Notes: a model not told the origin generated them from the letters alone. Positions 51,410 to 60,030 are shown, numbered from the stretch's first letter. The stretch is DNA of 64,000 bases from Planctomycetaceae bacterium (GCA_027487775.1 JAIYCY010000021.1:248001-312000), one strand, 5' to 3'. Numbers and translations are program-made.

Positions 51410-51973
51410 ATGAAGACCGTATTCACGACCGGAGAGGCCGCCGAGATTTGCAAGGTGAGTCAGCAGACGATCATTCGCTGTTTTGATTCGGGTCGATTGA
51501 AGGGTTTTCGTGTACCCGGATCGCGATTTCGTCGTATTCCGCGTGACGCGTTGATTCAGTTCATGAAGGACAACGGGATTCCGCCGGACGCGTTGGATTC
51601 TGGGAAGAGCAAGATTTTGGTGGTGGATGACGATCCTGAGATTGTGGAGTTGTTTGTGGATGTGCTGGAGCGTGACGGTCGATTCGAAGTGCGAACCGCC
51701 GACTCGGGTTACACGGCCGGCTTGATCACGAATGAGTTTAAGCCTGATTTGGTGATTTTGGATTACATGTTGCCGGATGTGAACGGGAACGTGGTCTGCA
51801 AGACGTTGCGTGAGCGTGAGGAGTTTAACTCGACGAAGATCATCATCGTTTCGGGCGTGGTGAATCAGGACGAGATCAACGATCTGCTTAAGAGCGGCGC
51901 GGACGAGTTTGTGAAGAAGCCGTTCAACATCGAGCGACTTGTCGAGCGGATCGGGCAGCTTTTGACGATTTGA
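51410..51973 (+). CDS. Excisionase-type HTH/receiver fusion regulator
   Basis: A 187-residue regulator. Residues 1-60 form a MerR/excisionase-type helix-turn-helix (TTGEAAEICKVSQQTIIRCF, then GRLKGFRVPGSRFRRIPRDA). Residues ~68-187 are a CheY-like receiver: the acidic pair in ILVVDDDPEI, the phospho-acceptor Asp in LVILDYMLPDVNG, Thr/Ser in IIIVSGVV and Lys in GADEFVKKPF. The HTH-first order is the reverse of classical response regulators and is typical of planctomycetes. No histidine kinase is adjacent. GAGAGG precedes ATG 51410. Confidence 0.88.
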   Translation: MKTVFTTGEAAEICKVSQQTIIRCFDSGRLKGFRVPGSRFRRIPRDALIQFMKDNGIPPDALDSGKSKILVVDDDPEIVELFVDVLERDGRFEVRTADSGYTAGLITNEFKPDLVILDYMLPDVNGNVVCKTLREREEFNSTKIIIVSGVVNQDEINDLLKSGADEFVKKPFNIERLVERIGQLLTI

Positions 51974-52053
51974 GATTGTGTGGTTGGTTGGATTTGGCGT
52001 GACGATGTTGGGGATTGCTCTTGGCGTTGCTTCGGGCGATGCTGGGAAGGTTG

Positions 52054-52731
52054 ATGTCAGAATCGGATTCCAAGGGCGCAAGTTCGGGCGACGATCGACC
52101 GCTAGATCGGCGGCGGTTTTTTCGGCAGTCGTTGCGTAAGCTATTGGGCCCGGTGGTGGAGGCGGTTGAGGAGAAGGTGAACGAGGTTTCGCGTGGGCTG
52201 GAGCAGTCGCTCGGCGCGGCGGGGCTTGCGGGGAAGAAGAATTCAGGGGTATCGGTATCGCTGCGGATTTTGCGACCGCCTGGTGCGCTGACGGAGGACG
52301 ATTTTCTCAGTGCGTGTTCGCGTTGCGGGAAGTGTGTGGAGGTTTGCCCCGCCGAGTGCATTCGGATGGACGAGAGTGTTGCGGGCGGAGCGCCGTTCAT
52401 CATTGCATCGGAGCGGGCGTGTGTGGTCTGTTCGGATTTGAGTTGCATGATGAGTTGTCCGAGCGGTGCATTGGTGCCGACTCGGATGTTTGACATCGAG
52501 ATGGGTCTTGCGGAGTGGTCGGCGGAGTCATGTTTGCGGAGTCGGGGTGATTCTTGTCGGATTTGTGTGGACGACTGTCCGATCGGGACGAAGGCGATTC
52601 GCTTGTCTTCGGAGGCGGTGGGATCGGGTGTGATCGTGGATGAGGCAGCGTGTGTGGGTTGTGGGTTGTGTGAGAATCATTGTCCGACGGGGCCGAAGTC
52701 GATCGTGGTACGTCCGCGTGGGTTGCGGTGA
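52054..52731 (+). CDS. 4Fe-4S ferredoxin-type protein (NapF/NapG-like)
   Basis: A 225-residue iron-sulfur protein with four cysteine motifs: CSRCGKCVEVCP, CVVCSDLSCMMSCP, CRICVDDCP and CVGCGLCENHCP, enough for three or four [4Fe-4S] clusters. The N-terminus has DRRRFFRQSLRKLLG, a twin-arginine-like motif as in NapF/NapG/MauM proteins, but without the hydrophobic stretch needed for Tat export, so it is more likely cytoplasmic. No nitrate reductase genes are nearby; the partner enzyme is unknown. ATG 52054 is preceded by GGGAAGG. Confidence 0.82.
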   Translation: MSESDSKGASSGDDRPLDRRRFFRQSLRKLLGPVVEAVEEKVNEVSRGLEQSLGAAGLAGKKNSGVSVSLRILRPPGALTEDDFLSACSRCGKCVEVCPAECIRMDESVAGGAPFIIASERACVVCSDLSCMMSCPSGALVPTRMFDIEMGLAEWSAESCLRSRGDSCRICVDDCPIGTKAIRLSSEAVGSGVIVDEAACVGCGLCENHCPTGPKSIVVRPRGLR

Positions 52732-52936
52732 ATGGGTTTGCTCGTGCTGAAGCGCATGCGGTGTTCGGGCGTTGGGGGTTGGTGGTTTGATGCGGGGCGT
52801 GTGGGGGATTGATCCACGGTTGGTTCACAATCGATTCACCGCGCAAAGATTTCGTCTATCCCCCCTGCTGTTGTCGTGATAGATCAGGACCGGCTCATTT
52901 TGGGGGAACAACTTTACTCTCACATGGAGGTGAGTG

Positions 52937-53713
52937 ATGTCGGTATTTGGTGGCGGGGCGTCGCGTTTTTCGATGGGTTCGCGTGTGGGTGTGGTGTGGC
53001 TGGTGATATTTGCGTTGACGATGCCGTTGGCGGTGCTTTTGAGTGTTCAGTTGGCGAGGACGAGTTTTGAGAAGGTGAGTTTGCGTGGTCGGACGATCAC
53101 GGTGAAGGGTTTTGCGGAGAGGCCGATCGAGAGTGATTTTGCGATGTGGTCAGGGACGTTGATTGCGAGGGGGCCTGATATTGCAACGGCGTCGGGGAAG
53201 TTGGAGGCGGCGCGTCGTGCGTTGCTAGAGCGGTTGGGTGTGGAGGGCTTTTCGGCGGATTCGATAGGGATTGGCGTGGTATCGGTGACGCCTCAGTCGA
53301 TGCGAGACAAGGATGGGAACGCGACGAACACGATCGAGATGTATGTGTTGAGGCAATCGATATGGGGTAGTTCGGCGCGGGTGAGGCAGGTGGAGACGTT
53401 TAGCCGCGGGGTTTCTGATTTGTTGACGGCGGGGATTGAGTTGGATGCGGAAGCGCCGCGATATTTGTTTAGTGGTTTGGAGGGGATGAAGTTGGACATG
53501 ATTTCGGCGGCGAGTGGGAATGCGCGTGAGCGTGCGACGCGATTGTTGGAGGGAGGCGGGAGCGAGTTGGGATCGCTGCGTTCGGCGAGTCAGGGTGTGT
53601 TTCAGATCACGCCGCCTTTGACGACGGAGATAGACAATTCTGGGATGAGCGACACGTCGAGTATTTCGAAGGTGATCAAGGCGGTGGTGACGTGTGAGTT
53701 TGAGATCGATTGA
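52937..53713 (+). CDS. SIMPL-domain (DUF541) protein
   Basis: A 258-residue membrane-anchored SIMPL protein. One N-terminal transmembrane helix (VGVVWLVIFALTMPLAVLLS) is followed by the SIMPL domain: ITVKGFAERPIESDFAMWSG, ERLGVEGFSADSIGIGVVSV and the C-terminal GLEGMKLDMISAASGNARER. Related proteins (BP26/OMP28 type) form periplasmic oligomeric rings; function is unresolved. GGAGG lies 6 nt upstream of ATG 52937. The 3' end consists of three 16-bp tandem repeats that run through the stop codon. Confidence 0.85.
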   Translation: MSVFGGGASRFSMGSRVGVVWLVIFALTMPLAVLLSVQLARTSFEKVSLRGRTITVKGFAERPIESDFAMWSGTLIARGPDIATASGKLEAARRALLERLGVEGFSADSIGIGVVSVTPQSMRDKDGNATNTIEMYVLRQSIWGSSARVRQVETFSRGVSDLLTAGIELDAEAPRYLFSGLEGMKLDMISAASGNARERATRLLEGGGSELGSLRSASQGVFQITPPLTTEIDNSGMSDTSSISKVIKAVVTCEFEID

Positions 53714-53742
53714 GTTTGAGATCGAGTGAGTTTGAGATTGAT
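53695..53742. repeat. 16-bp triplicate through a stop codon
   Basis: TGAGTTTGAGATCGAT (53695), TGAGTTTGAGATCGAG (53711) and TGAGTTTGAGATTGAT (53727). The stop codon of the SIMPL gene is the first TGA of the second unit. Confidence 0.9.
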
Positions 53743-53831
53743 TGCGTTTGTGATTCTTTGCGGGCTGGGTCACATCGGATGGTGATCGATCGAGACGTTG
53801 AGTGATGAAGATTTGCCTTTTGATGGGACGA

Positions 53832-54611
53832 TCAGTGGTCGTCTGCGACGATGAGTTGTACGCCGCGTTCTGCGAGGTGATCGGCGATGGCGCGTGGTGG
53901 ATTGGCGTCGGTGATGACGGTTTCGACGGATTCGACGTCGCCGAGTCTGACGAGTGCTTGTTGTCCGAATTTGCTGGAGTCGATGAGTAGGATGGTTTGT
54001 TGGCTTTGTCGCATCATGACGCGTTCTGCTTGGACGAGGAGCATATTTTGGTTGTAGAGGCCGCCCTCATGGAGTCCTGCGACGCTGAGGAAGAGTCGTT
54101 GTGCGTGGATGGAGGCGAGCATGGCTTCAGCGGCGGGTCCGAGGAGTACGCCGTATCGAGGGTAGACGACGCCGCCGCTGAGGATGAGTTCGACGTGTTC
54201 GTCGTTTTGGAAGAGGCTGGCGATGGGGAGGCTGTTGGTGACGAGTTGGAGTGGCGTTCCGAGGAGTTCGGAGGCGAGAGCATAGGTGGTGGTACCGCCG
54301 TCGAGGAGGATGGTTTCGCCGGGTCGGATGAGTTTTCGTGCTGCGCGGGCGATTTTTTGTTTTGATTCTGATCGATAGGCGAGACGTTGTTCGAAGGCGT
54401 AGGGTCTGCCCGGTTCGCGTGTGGAGTCGGCGCCGAGCCAGACCGCCCCGCCGTGCGTGCGTCGGACGCGTCCTGCTTGTTCGAGTTCAGCGAGGTCGCG
54501 TCGGATGGTGGACGGGCTGACATCGAGTTGCTGAGCGAGTGCTTCGAGGCTCATCATCCCCTGCTCGGCGAGGATTTGTCTGAGTCGTGTTTGTCGCTCG
54601 GCGATCAGCAT
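53832..54611 (-). CDS. DeoR/GlpR family transcriptional regulator
   Basis: A 259-residue regulator at the end of the BMC locus. The N-terminal winged helix is MLIAERQTRLRQILAEQGMM, SLEALAQQLDVSPSTIRRDL, AELEQAGRVRRTHGGA, typical of DeoR/GlpR. The C-terminal sensor domain (LIRPGETILLDGGTTTYALA, LVTNSLPIASLF, LILSGGVVYPRYG) usually binds a phosphorylated sugar. It follows the TIM-barrel gene by 55 bp and is probably in the same operon. Expected effector: fuculose- or rhamnulose-phosphate or a downstream product (inferred from context). Confidence 0.88.
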   Translation of the reverse strand: MLIAERQTRLRQILAEQGMMSLEALAQQLDVSPSTIRRDLAELEQAGRVRRTHGGAVWLGADSTREPGRPYAFEQRLAYRSESKQKIARAARKLIRPGETILLDGGTTTYALASELLGTPLQLVTNSLPIASLFQNDEHVELILSGGVVYPRYGVLLGPAAEAMLASIHAQRLFLSVAGLHEGGLYNQNMLLVQAERVMMRQSQQTILLIDSSKFGQQALVRLGDVESVETVITDANPPRAIADHLAERGVQLIVADDH

Positions 54612-54666
54612 GTTGTTGCTCGACAGAGGTCGGGAAGATGGACCCGTCTGGGTGTGGGTTGTGAGA

Positions 54667-55791
54667 TTATTTTCGACCGGCGATGCGTGCGCGCATGGCG
54701 GCGACGCGGTCGGCCTGAGTTTGCTTGGTGTTTGTGGTGGGTGGGGAGTTTGGCAGGCTGACTTGGGTTTTGGTTCCGTCGTAGCTGGTGTTTCTGCGTG
54801 TGGGTTGGAGGTCGTCCTTGAGATCTCGCCAGGGCGTGATGCCGATTTTTTGGAGTTCGCCGTGATAGCTACGTACGGCTTCTGCGGGTTCGTTGAGAAG
54901 TCCGTCGGCGAGGAGTCTGAGGTGTTGGATGAATGTGGTTTGGTGTTCGCTGTTGTTGATCATTCGTCCGTAGAGGGCTGCGCGAGCGCCGAATTTTCGT
55001 GCTTCGTGGAGTTGTTGGAAGGCGTCGAAGGTGGTTCCGCTGGATCCTCCGAGTATTCCGGGGATGAGGTGAGGGTCGTAGGAGGCGAGTTCTTCCATGG
55101 CGCGTGGGCCGTGGTATGCGATTTTGAGGAAGACGGGTCTGCCGCGTGACGGGACGCCTGCGAGAGTTCGGACGATGAGGTCGTTGATGAATCGTCCGAG
55201 GTCTGTGGGGCAGTGATTGTTGCAGGCGTTGGGGTCGAAGACTTCGAGGAAGTGTCGGAATTTTTTGCGTTCGGCTTCTTCGCGAAACTCTTTGTAGGCA
55301 AGGAGTGCAGGGAGGTCGAAGTCGATGTCGTTGTTGGGTGTGATGGAGTAGAGGCCGAGGTTTGCGCCGAGGGATCGTTCGTGGCTTTGGGGGTCGAGTT
55401 TTCCGGCTTGGATGTGATCGAGGTTTGCGGTTCTGAAGGGTCGCGAGGGTTGTGAGCCGTAGTTTCCGCCGGCGGGGAGGTGGATGTCGGTGGTGTCGTT
55501 TGCGCGGCAGGCGGGTGTGATGGTTGATTGGTCGAAGATTCGTTCGTGGATGGTGAGCAGTTCGCTGGTGGAGCAGGACATGAGCATGATGTCGATGAGT
55601 CCTTGGCGGACGTTTTCGCGGATTTGCTCACGGTATTGTGCGAGGGATCGAGGTCGTCGCGTGCGTGGATCGACACCGGTGGCGGCGAGTCCTGTGGCCA
55701 TGTCGGCGTCTTTGGCATCGGCGAGGATGAAGTCGCGTGACTTGGCTGGGTCGGCGTGGATGCGTGCGAGTTTTTGGTCGAGCGATTTCAT
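54667..55791 (-). CDS. Predicted TIM-barrel aldolase-like protein of the BMC locus
   Basis: A 374-residue protein without close recognition. The pattern IDIMLMSCSTSELL, RPVFLKIAYHGPRAMEELAS, LIPGILGGSSGTTFDAFQQL and ARKFGARAALYGRMINNSEH resembles a class I (DeoC/DhnA/LacD-type) aldolase barrel, with K in VFLKIAYHG as candidate Schiff-base lysine. The C-terminal 40 residues form an amphipathic helix (QADRVAAMRARIAGRK) that could be a cargo tag. It lies between the regulator and the class II aldolase genes in one operon. An aldolase or isomerase acting on the sugar phosphate is a reasonable inference; the reaction is unproven. Confidence 0.5.
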   Translation of the reverse strand: MKSLDQKLARIHADPAKSRDFILADAKDADMATGLAATGVDPRTRRPRSLAQYREQIRENVRQGLIDIMLMSCSTSELLTIHERIFDQSTITPACRANDTTDIHLPAGGNYGSQPSRPFRTANLDHIQAGKLDPQSHERSLGANLGLYSITPNNDIDFDLPALLAYKEFREEAERKKFRHFLEVFDPNACNNHCPTDLGRFINDLIVRTLAGVPSRGRPVFLKIAYHGPRAMEELASYDPHLIPGILGGSSGTTFDAFQQLHEARKFGARAALYGRMINNSEHQTTFIQHLRLLADGLLNEPAEAVRSYHGELQKIGITPWRDLKDDLQPTRRNTSYDGTKTQVSLPNSPPTTNTKQTQADRVAAMRARIAGRK

Positions 55792-55823
55792 GGATTGCCG
55801 AGGGGGCCGATGAGGCGGATGGG

Positions 55824-56714
55824 TCAGGCGGCCATGATTTGGTTGGTGATGATTTGGACGAGTTGTTCGATGTCAGCTTCGGTGTATTGGTTGGGAGTGA
55901 GTTCAGCGATGGCGCGTTCGAGTGGGTTTTGTGGTTGTACGGCGCTGATGCCTGCATCGCCCATCATTCGGCCGCGCATGCCGGATTCTGTGTTGACGCG
56001 GCTGACGTAGTCGCTTGCGCCGCAGGCGATGGCGCCTTTTTTTGCGTCTTCAGCGCGTGGGTCGGGGATACCGAAGCGTGCTTTGAGTTGGACAAGTTCG
56101 GTCATTTCGTCGCTGGTGAGGGTTCGGACGCTGCCGAGTGATTTGGTGAGCAGGAGGATGCGGGCGTAAGCGTCGACGATTTCGAGGTTGTAGTAGGCTT
56201 GTTCGAGTGTGGGGTGGAAGCTGACGATGCCGTGATTGCCCATGAGGATGACGTTGGAGTCTTTGACGTAGGGCAAGAGCGATTCGCCGAGTCGGGTGTC
56301 GCCGGGCGTGACGTAGTGTGCGGTTTTGACGGGTCCGAGGAAGACTTCGGCTTCGGGGTGGATGCAGGTGGGCAGGTCGACGCCTGCGATGGCGAATGCG
56401 GTGGCGTGTGGGGGATGGGAGTGGATGACGGCGTTGCAGTCGGGTCGTGCTTTGTAGATGGCGGCGTGCATGAGGAATTCGCTGGTTCGTTTTCGTTTGC
56501 CAGCGAGTTGTTTGCCGTTGCCGTCGACGACGCAGAGGTCGTCGGCGCGGAGTTCGCCTTTGCTGATTCCGGTGGGCGTGCAGAGGAATCGATCTTTGCC
56601 GATGCGATAGGAGTGATTGCCTTCGTTGCCGGCGCAGAAGCCTTTGAGCCAGATTTTGCGGCCTACGTCGCACATGGCTTCTTTCAACTTGAATTCGCTG
56701 GGAAACTCGTTCAT
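55824..56714 (-). CDS. Class II aldolase (fuculose/rhamnulose-1-phosphate type), BMC cargo
   Basis: A 296-residue zinc aldolase. Zinc ligands H98, H100 and H161 (IHSHPPH and ILMGNHGI), catalytic acid E79 (TSEF). It should cleave L-fuculose-1-phosphate or L-rhamnulose-1-phosphate to dihydroxyacetone phosphate and L-lactaldehyde. Residues ~222-296 extend beyond the ~215-residue E. coli FucA and end in QYTEADIEQLVQIITNQIMA, an amphipathic helix of the kind used as an encapsulation peptide for BMC lumen targeting. GAGGT precedes ATG. This is the signature enzyme of PVM-type BMC loci. Confidence 0.9.
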   Translation of the reverse strand: MNEFPSEFKLKEAMCDVGRKIWLKGFCAGNEGNHSYRIGKDRFLCTPTGISKGELRADDLCVVDGNGKQLAGKRKRTSEFLMHAAIYKARPDCNAVIHSHPPHATAFAIAGVDLPTCIHPEAEVFLGPVKTAHYVTPGDTRLGESLLPYVKDSNVILMGNHGIVSFHPTLEQAYYNLEIVDAYARILLLTKSLGSVRTLTSDEMTELVQLKARFGIPDPRAEDAKKGAIACGASDYVSRVNTESGMRGRMMGDAGISAVQPQNPLERAIAELTPNQYTEADIEQLVQIITNQIMAA

Positions 56715-56755
56715 GGGAAGACCTCAGGTGGAGTTGTCAGTGGTTGGTGTCTGAA

Positions 56756-56797
56756 TTCATTGCTTAGCGTTCATTGCTCAGCGTTGATTGTTCATTG
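56756..56797. repeat. 14-bp tandem repeat upstream of the aldolase gene
   Basis: TTCATTGCTTAGCG (56756) and TTCATTGCTCAGCG (56770) adjoin, followed by a diverged TTGATTGTTCATTG unit. It lies in the 77-bp spacer between the aldolase and a shell-protein gene. Confidence 0.65.
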
Positions 56798-57094
56798 ACG
56801 GATTTCGTTGATGTCGACTTCGATGCGATCGAGTATGGCGCAGTTGTAGGCGTCGAGCGGGACCATTTTTTCGGGGTAGAAGGGCATGGTTGCTTCGCGG
56901 CTTTCGGTGAAGGCGATGGTGTCCTGGAGTGTTGCGCCGAGGTCGTCATAGACGACGACGACTTCGCTGGTGCGGCGTGGCTGGCCTGCGAGTGCGAAGC
57001 GGTCTTGGACTTCGACCATGAGAAATCGTCCGCCGATGAGGGACGGGTGTGCGGGTTGGAGTGTGAGGCGACCGATGACTTTGCCGATGCGCAT
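56792..57094 (-). CDS. BMC-P shell protein (EutN/CcmL family), first copy
   Basis: A 100-residue pentameric vertex protein of the microcompartment. It starts with MRIGKVIGRLTLQPAHPSLI and continues GGRFLMVEVQD, typical of the EutN/CcmL/PduN fold, and ends with YNCAILDRIEVDINEI. The family's central DxVGAGxG element is here VVYDDLGATLQDT, altered after the aspartate. GGAGG sits 7 nt before ATG. Its start overlaps the RpiB-like gene's stop by one base (TGATG), so translation is coupled. Confidence 0.88.
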   Translation of the reverse strand: MRIGKVIGRLTLQPAHPSLIGGRFLMVEVQDRFALAGQPRRTSEVVVVYDDLGATLQDTIAFTESREATMPFYPEKMVPLDAYNCAILDRIEVDINEIRQ

Positions 57095-57780
57095 CAGTGG
57101 CCTCCTTTGGGGCAGTTGCAGGGTCTGGGTGGATGGGAGGCGGATTTTGTCTTGGCCCAGTTGGGGATGTTGCCTCGTGGGCCTGTGGTGAATCGTGAGA
57201 GGAGGTTGCTGAGTGTCATCAGCGGATGGGCGGTGAGTTCGACGATCATCACATTGATGGCGGCTTCGCGGAGAGCGAGGTCGAGTCCGGCGAGGCTGGT
57301 GATGACGGCTGCGCGGAGGGAGGCGTGTCGGTTGCATTCGATGGTCGCGCGTGCGGCGTGTTCGACGACGAGAACACCGCCGGCCCAGGAGTTGTGCTGG
57401 ACGGCGTGATCGAGAGCTTGGATGGCAGAGCTGATGTTGCTGGGGTCATCGAGGATGGTCATGGGCTGAAGGTCGGTTTGTCGTCCTGCCATGATGAGAG
57501 CGGCTCGGATGGCGCCGGTTCCGGTTTTCGGGCAGCACCACCATCGGAAGATGTTTGCGGGGTTGGCTTTTGGAGTGAAGCCTGAGGGAGATGTTGCATT
57601 GATGGAGGATTGATCGACGAATCGGATGATGAGTTTGCGCGCGCGAACGAGATCGACAGCGGCGGGCGTGAGTCGTGTGTTCCAGGGCAGCTGGATTTCG
57701 GAGATCTGGCCCGATGTTGAAGCGTGCGCGATTGAGTGTTCGCGGAGGTGTGCTTCGAGTTGTCGGGCGGTCATGTACAT
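57094..57780 (-). CDS. RpiB/LacAB-fold protein of the BMC locus
   Basis: A 228-residue protein. Residues ~85-200 match the RpiB/LacA/LacB layout: GGVLVVEHAARATIECNRHA, SLRAAVITSLAGLDLALREA and INVMIVELTA parallel RpiB's nucleophile loop, arginine pair and REHNxxNV segment. Where RpiB has the catalytic Cys (CGTGIGM), this protein has EHAARAT, so classical isomerase activity is unlikely or altered. The N-terminus (LTPAAVDLVRARKLIIRFVD) resembles that of EutT/cobalamin-type BMC proteins. The C-terminus is Cys-rich (CNCPKGGH). The start is ATG 57780 or 57774. Confidence 0.55.
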   Translation of the reverse strand: MYMTARQLEAHLREHSIAHASTSGQISEIQLPWNTRLTPAAVDLVRARKLIIRFVDQSSINATSPSGFTPKANPANIFRWWCCPKTGTGAIRAALIMAGRQTDLQPMTILDDPSNISSAIQALDHAVQHNSWAGGVLVVEHAARATIECNRHASLRAAVITSLAGLDLALREAAINVMIVELTAHPLMTLSNLLSRFTTGPRGNIPNWAKTKSASHPPRPCNCPKGGH

Positions 57781-57838
57781 GACGGTTGTGGGTCTTTGGA
57801 GGTGAGTGTTTTTCGGGTGATGGTGATTTGTCGGTCGA

Positions 57839-58114
57839 TTAGGTCTTTTTGAGGGTGGCTGGGTCGATGATGCCGCAGATGATGAATCGGACGGGGCTTT
57901 TGTCATGTCCGATGGTTTCGCGGGCGAATTTTCCGTCGGAGTTGATGACGACGAGTTGGCCGGCGCCGGTGCCGAGTGGATCGGCGCAGAGTTGAGGGTC
58001 ACCGTCGGGTGAGCCGTTGGGTCCGAAGGGTTGTACGAGGATGAGAGGCCAGCCCTGCATGGACGGATGTTTCACCGTTGCGTGTGCTCGACCGATGACT
58101 TGTCCGTAGAGCAT
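57839..58114 (-). CDS. BMC-P shell protein (EutN/CcmL family), second copy
   Basis: A 91-residue vertex protein: MLYGQVIGRAHATVKHPSMQ, then WPLILVQPFG, LCADPLGTGAGQLVVINSDG and FIICGIIDPATL. It has the GTGAGQ form of the central motif and the terminal IIDP helix typical of the family. It lies between the RpiB-like and aldehyde dehydrogenase genes. Three non-identical BMC-P proteins are usual in PVM loci; heteropentamers or distinct vertices are possible. Confidence 0.92.
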   Translation of the reverse strand: MLYGQVIGRAHATVKHPSMQGWPLILVQPFGPNGSPDGDPQLCADPLGTGAGQLVVINSDGKFARETIGHDKSPVRFIICGIIDPATLKKT

Positions 58115-58218
58115 GGGTTTGGCCTTTGGAGCGGCGTGTCGTTGTTGAATTGCGTTGCGTGGGTCGGGTGTGTTGGTGCTTGGTGTTTGGCGTTTTGTTT
58201 TGAATGGTTGGATGTTGT

Positions 58219-59676
58219 TTAGATCATTCGGAGAGAGTTGACGAGTGCGATGCGTCGGAAGCGAGTGAAGGTGAGAGGTGTGGTGATCCCTTCGCCGGTG
58301 GGTGTTGCGATGGAGTAGCTACCGTAGCCGCTGCCGCCGTTACCGAGTCCGGCGACGCAGGGTCCGTTTGCGACGAAGATGGTGGTGGCGGCGCGTTTTC
58401 CGAAGCGGGTGATGGTGTCGGTGTTTCGCGAGTGGATGATGGCGGTGTGTCGGTAGCCGTGTTCGGCTGCGAGGGCGCGTTCGATGGCTTCGTCGACGTT
58501 TTTGCATCTTACGATGGGTACGAAGGGCATCATTTGTTCGACATCGACGAAGGGGTGATCGAAGGGTGTTTCGCCGATGAGGAGTTGGGTTCCGTCGGGG
58601 ATGTTAGTGCCAGCGGCGCGAGCGAGGATGGCGGGGTCTCGTCCGACGAAGTCTTTATGGACGTGGTGTTTTTGGTCCTTGGGATCGAGTGGGAGTGCGG
58701 CGGCGGTGAGTCGTGCGATTTGTTCGGCGTTGAGAACGGCGGCTCCGGCGCGTGTCATGGCGTCGATGAGTTGATTGGCGACGGTGTCGACGACGAAGAC
58801 TTCCTTTTCGCCGATGCAGAGGAGGTTGTTGTCGTAGGCTGCGCCCCGGACGATGGATCGTGCGGCTTGTGTGAGGCAGGCGGTTTCATCGACGACGACG
58901 GGTGGGTTTCCGGGTCCTGCGACGATGGCGCGTTTGCGTGAGGCGAGGGCGGCGCGAGCGACAGCTGCGCCGCCGGTGACAACGAGAAGCGGAACGCCGC
59001 GATGATCGAAGAGTTGTTGAGCGGTGTCGAGCGTGGGTGTGTGGATGCAGGTGAGAAGTTGTTCGATGCCGAACTTGGCGTGGATGGCTTGGTTGTAGGT
59101 GGCGACGGCGAGTGCGGCGCAGTTGGCGCCGCTGGGGTGTGGATTGATGACGAGTGAGTTTCCTGAGGCGATCATGTTGATCGCGTTGCAGGTGAGAGTC
59201 GGGATGGAGTGTGTGACGGGCGTGATGCAGCCGATGACGCCGAAGGGAGCGAATTCGTCGAGTCCGAGTCCGTGTGAGCTGCTGAAGGCGTGGGTGGTGA
59301 GGAATTCGACGCCAGGGATTCCGGCCATGGAGTGTAGTTTTTCGATTTTGTGATCGAGTCTGCCGATTTTGGTTTCATCGAGTTCGATGCGTCCCCATGA
59401 TTCTGCGTTGGTGACGGCGATTTGTTTGATGAGTTTGATGATGGCGTCGCGTTGGGCGAGGTCGAGTTGGGCGAGTTGTTCTTGTGCTCTGGTAGCGGCT
59501 TGCACGCAGGCATCGACGGACGCATGGACGCCGAGTCCTGCGGCGGGTCGGGATGGGGTTGATGAGGCGCTGGAATGCTGCGGGTTGTGTTGCGGAGGAG
59601 TGGATGGAGAGTGGCCGCTGGCTGCGAGGCGGCGCATGACTTCGGCGACGACATCATGGACGAGTGCTTGTGACAT
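58219..59676 (-). CDS. CoA-acylating aldehyde dehydrogenase, BMC cargo
   Basis: A 485-residue enzyme of the PduP/EutE group that oxidises an aldehyde (here expected lactaldehyde) to acyl-CoA with NAD. The nucleophile is the Cys in YDNNLLCIGEKEVFVV (near residue 284). Residues 1-19 (SQALVHDVVAEVMRRLAAS) form a short amphipathic helix joined by a Ser/Pro/His linker to the enzyme core, the standard N-terminal encapsulation peptide. FAPFGVIGCITPVTHSIPTL and VVTGGAAVARAAL are NAD-binding elements. It shares the operon with shell genes, 33 bp from the next BMC-P. Confidence 0.93.
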   Translation of the reverse strand: MSQALVHDVVAEVMRRLAASGHSPSTPPQHNPQHSSASSTPSRPAAGLGVHASVDACVQAATRAQEQLAQLDLAQRDAIIKLIKQIAVTNAESWGRIELDETKIGRLDHKIEKLHSMAGIPGVEFLTTHAFSSSHGLGLDEFAPFGVIGCITPVTHSIPTLTCNAINMIASGNSLVINPHPSGANCAALAVATYNQAIHAKFGIEQLLTCIHTPTLDTAQQLFDHRGVPLLVVTGGAAVARAALASRKRAIVAGPGNPPVVVDETACLTQAARSIVRGAAYDNNLLCIGEKEVFVVDTVANQLIDAMTRAGAAVLNAEQIARLTAAALPLDPKDQKHHVHKDFVGRDPAILARAAGTNIPDGTQLLIGETPFDHPFVDVEQMMPFVPIVRCKNVDEAIERALAAEHGYRHTAIIHSRNTDTITRFGKRAATTIFVANGPCVAGLGNGGSGYGSYSIATPTGEGITTPLTFTRFRRIALVNSLRMI

Positions 59677-59709
59677 GGGTGGTAGCCGTTGGTGGTTTTA
59701 TGTGCGTGA

Positions 59710-60030
59710 TTAGTTTGTGGTTGGGTGGAATGATTGTCCGTTGATTTGAGCGGAGTCGATGATTCCGACGATGACGGCGTCGGCGGGCAGTTTTTGTGTT
59801 TGTTGTGTCATTCTGGCGCTGGAACCTTGGACGACGAGAACGAGTTGTCCTTCGCCGCAACCGACGGTGTCGATACAGACGATGGCGCGACCGGTGTTTC
59901 CGAGGCTGGTGGGTTTTTTGTTGGCGTCGTAGGTGACGTTGAGTGGTTCGACGACGAACAGTTTTTGTCCGCCGAGGGATTTGTCTTTTTGGGTGCAGAC
60001 GACGTGACCTGTGACGCGAGCGATGAACAT
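59710..60030 (-). CDS. BMC-P shell protein (EutN/CcmL family), third copy
   Basis: A 106-residue vertex protein: MFIARVTGHVVCTQKDKSLG, GQKLFVVEPLNV, then AIVCIDTVGCGEGQLVLVVQ and GSSARM, a near-perfect EutN/CcmL match (DTVGxGxGxxVLVxxGSSAR), and the terminal VIVGIIDSAQI. I set the start at ATG 60030, with AGGTG upstream; the frame extends to 60081 with no homology. Part of the shell-gene cluster. Confidence 0.92.
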   Translation of the reverse strand: MFIARVTGHVVCTQKDKSLGGQKLFVVEPLNVTYDANKKPTSLGNTGRAIVCIDTVGCGEGQLVLVVQGSSARMTQQTQKLPADAVIVGIIDSAQINGQSFHPTTN

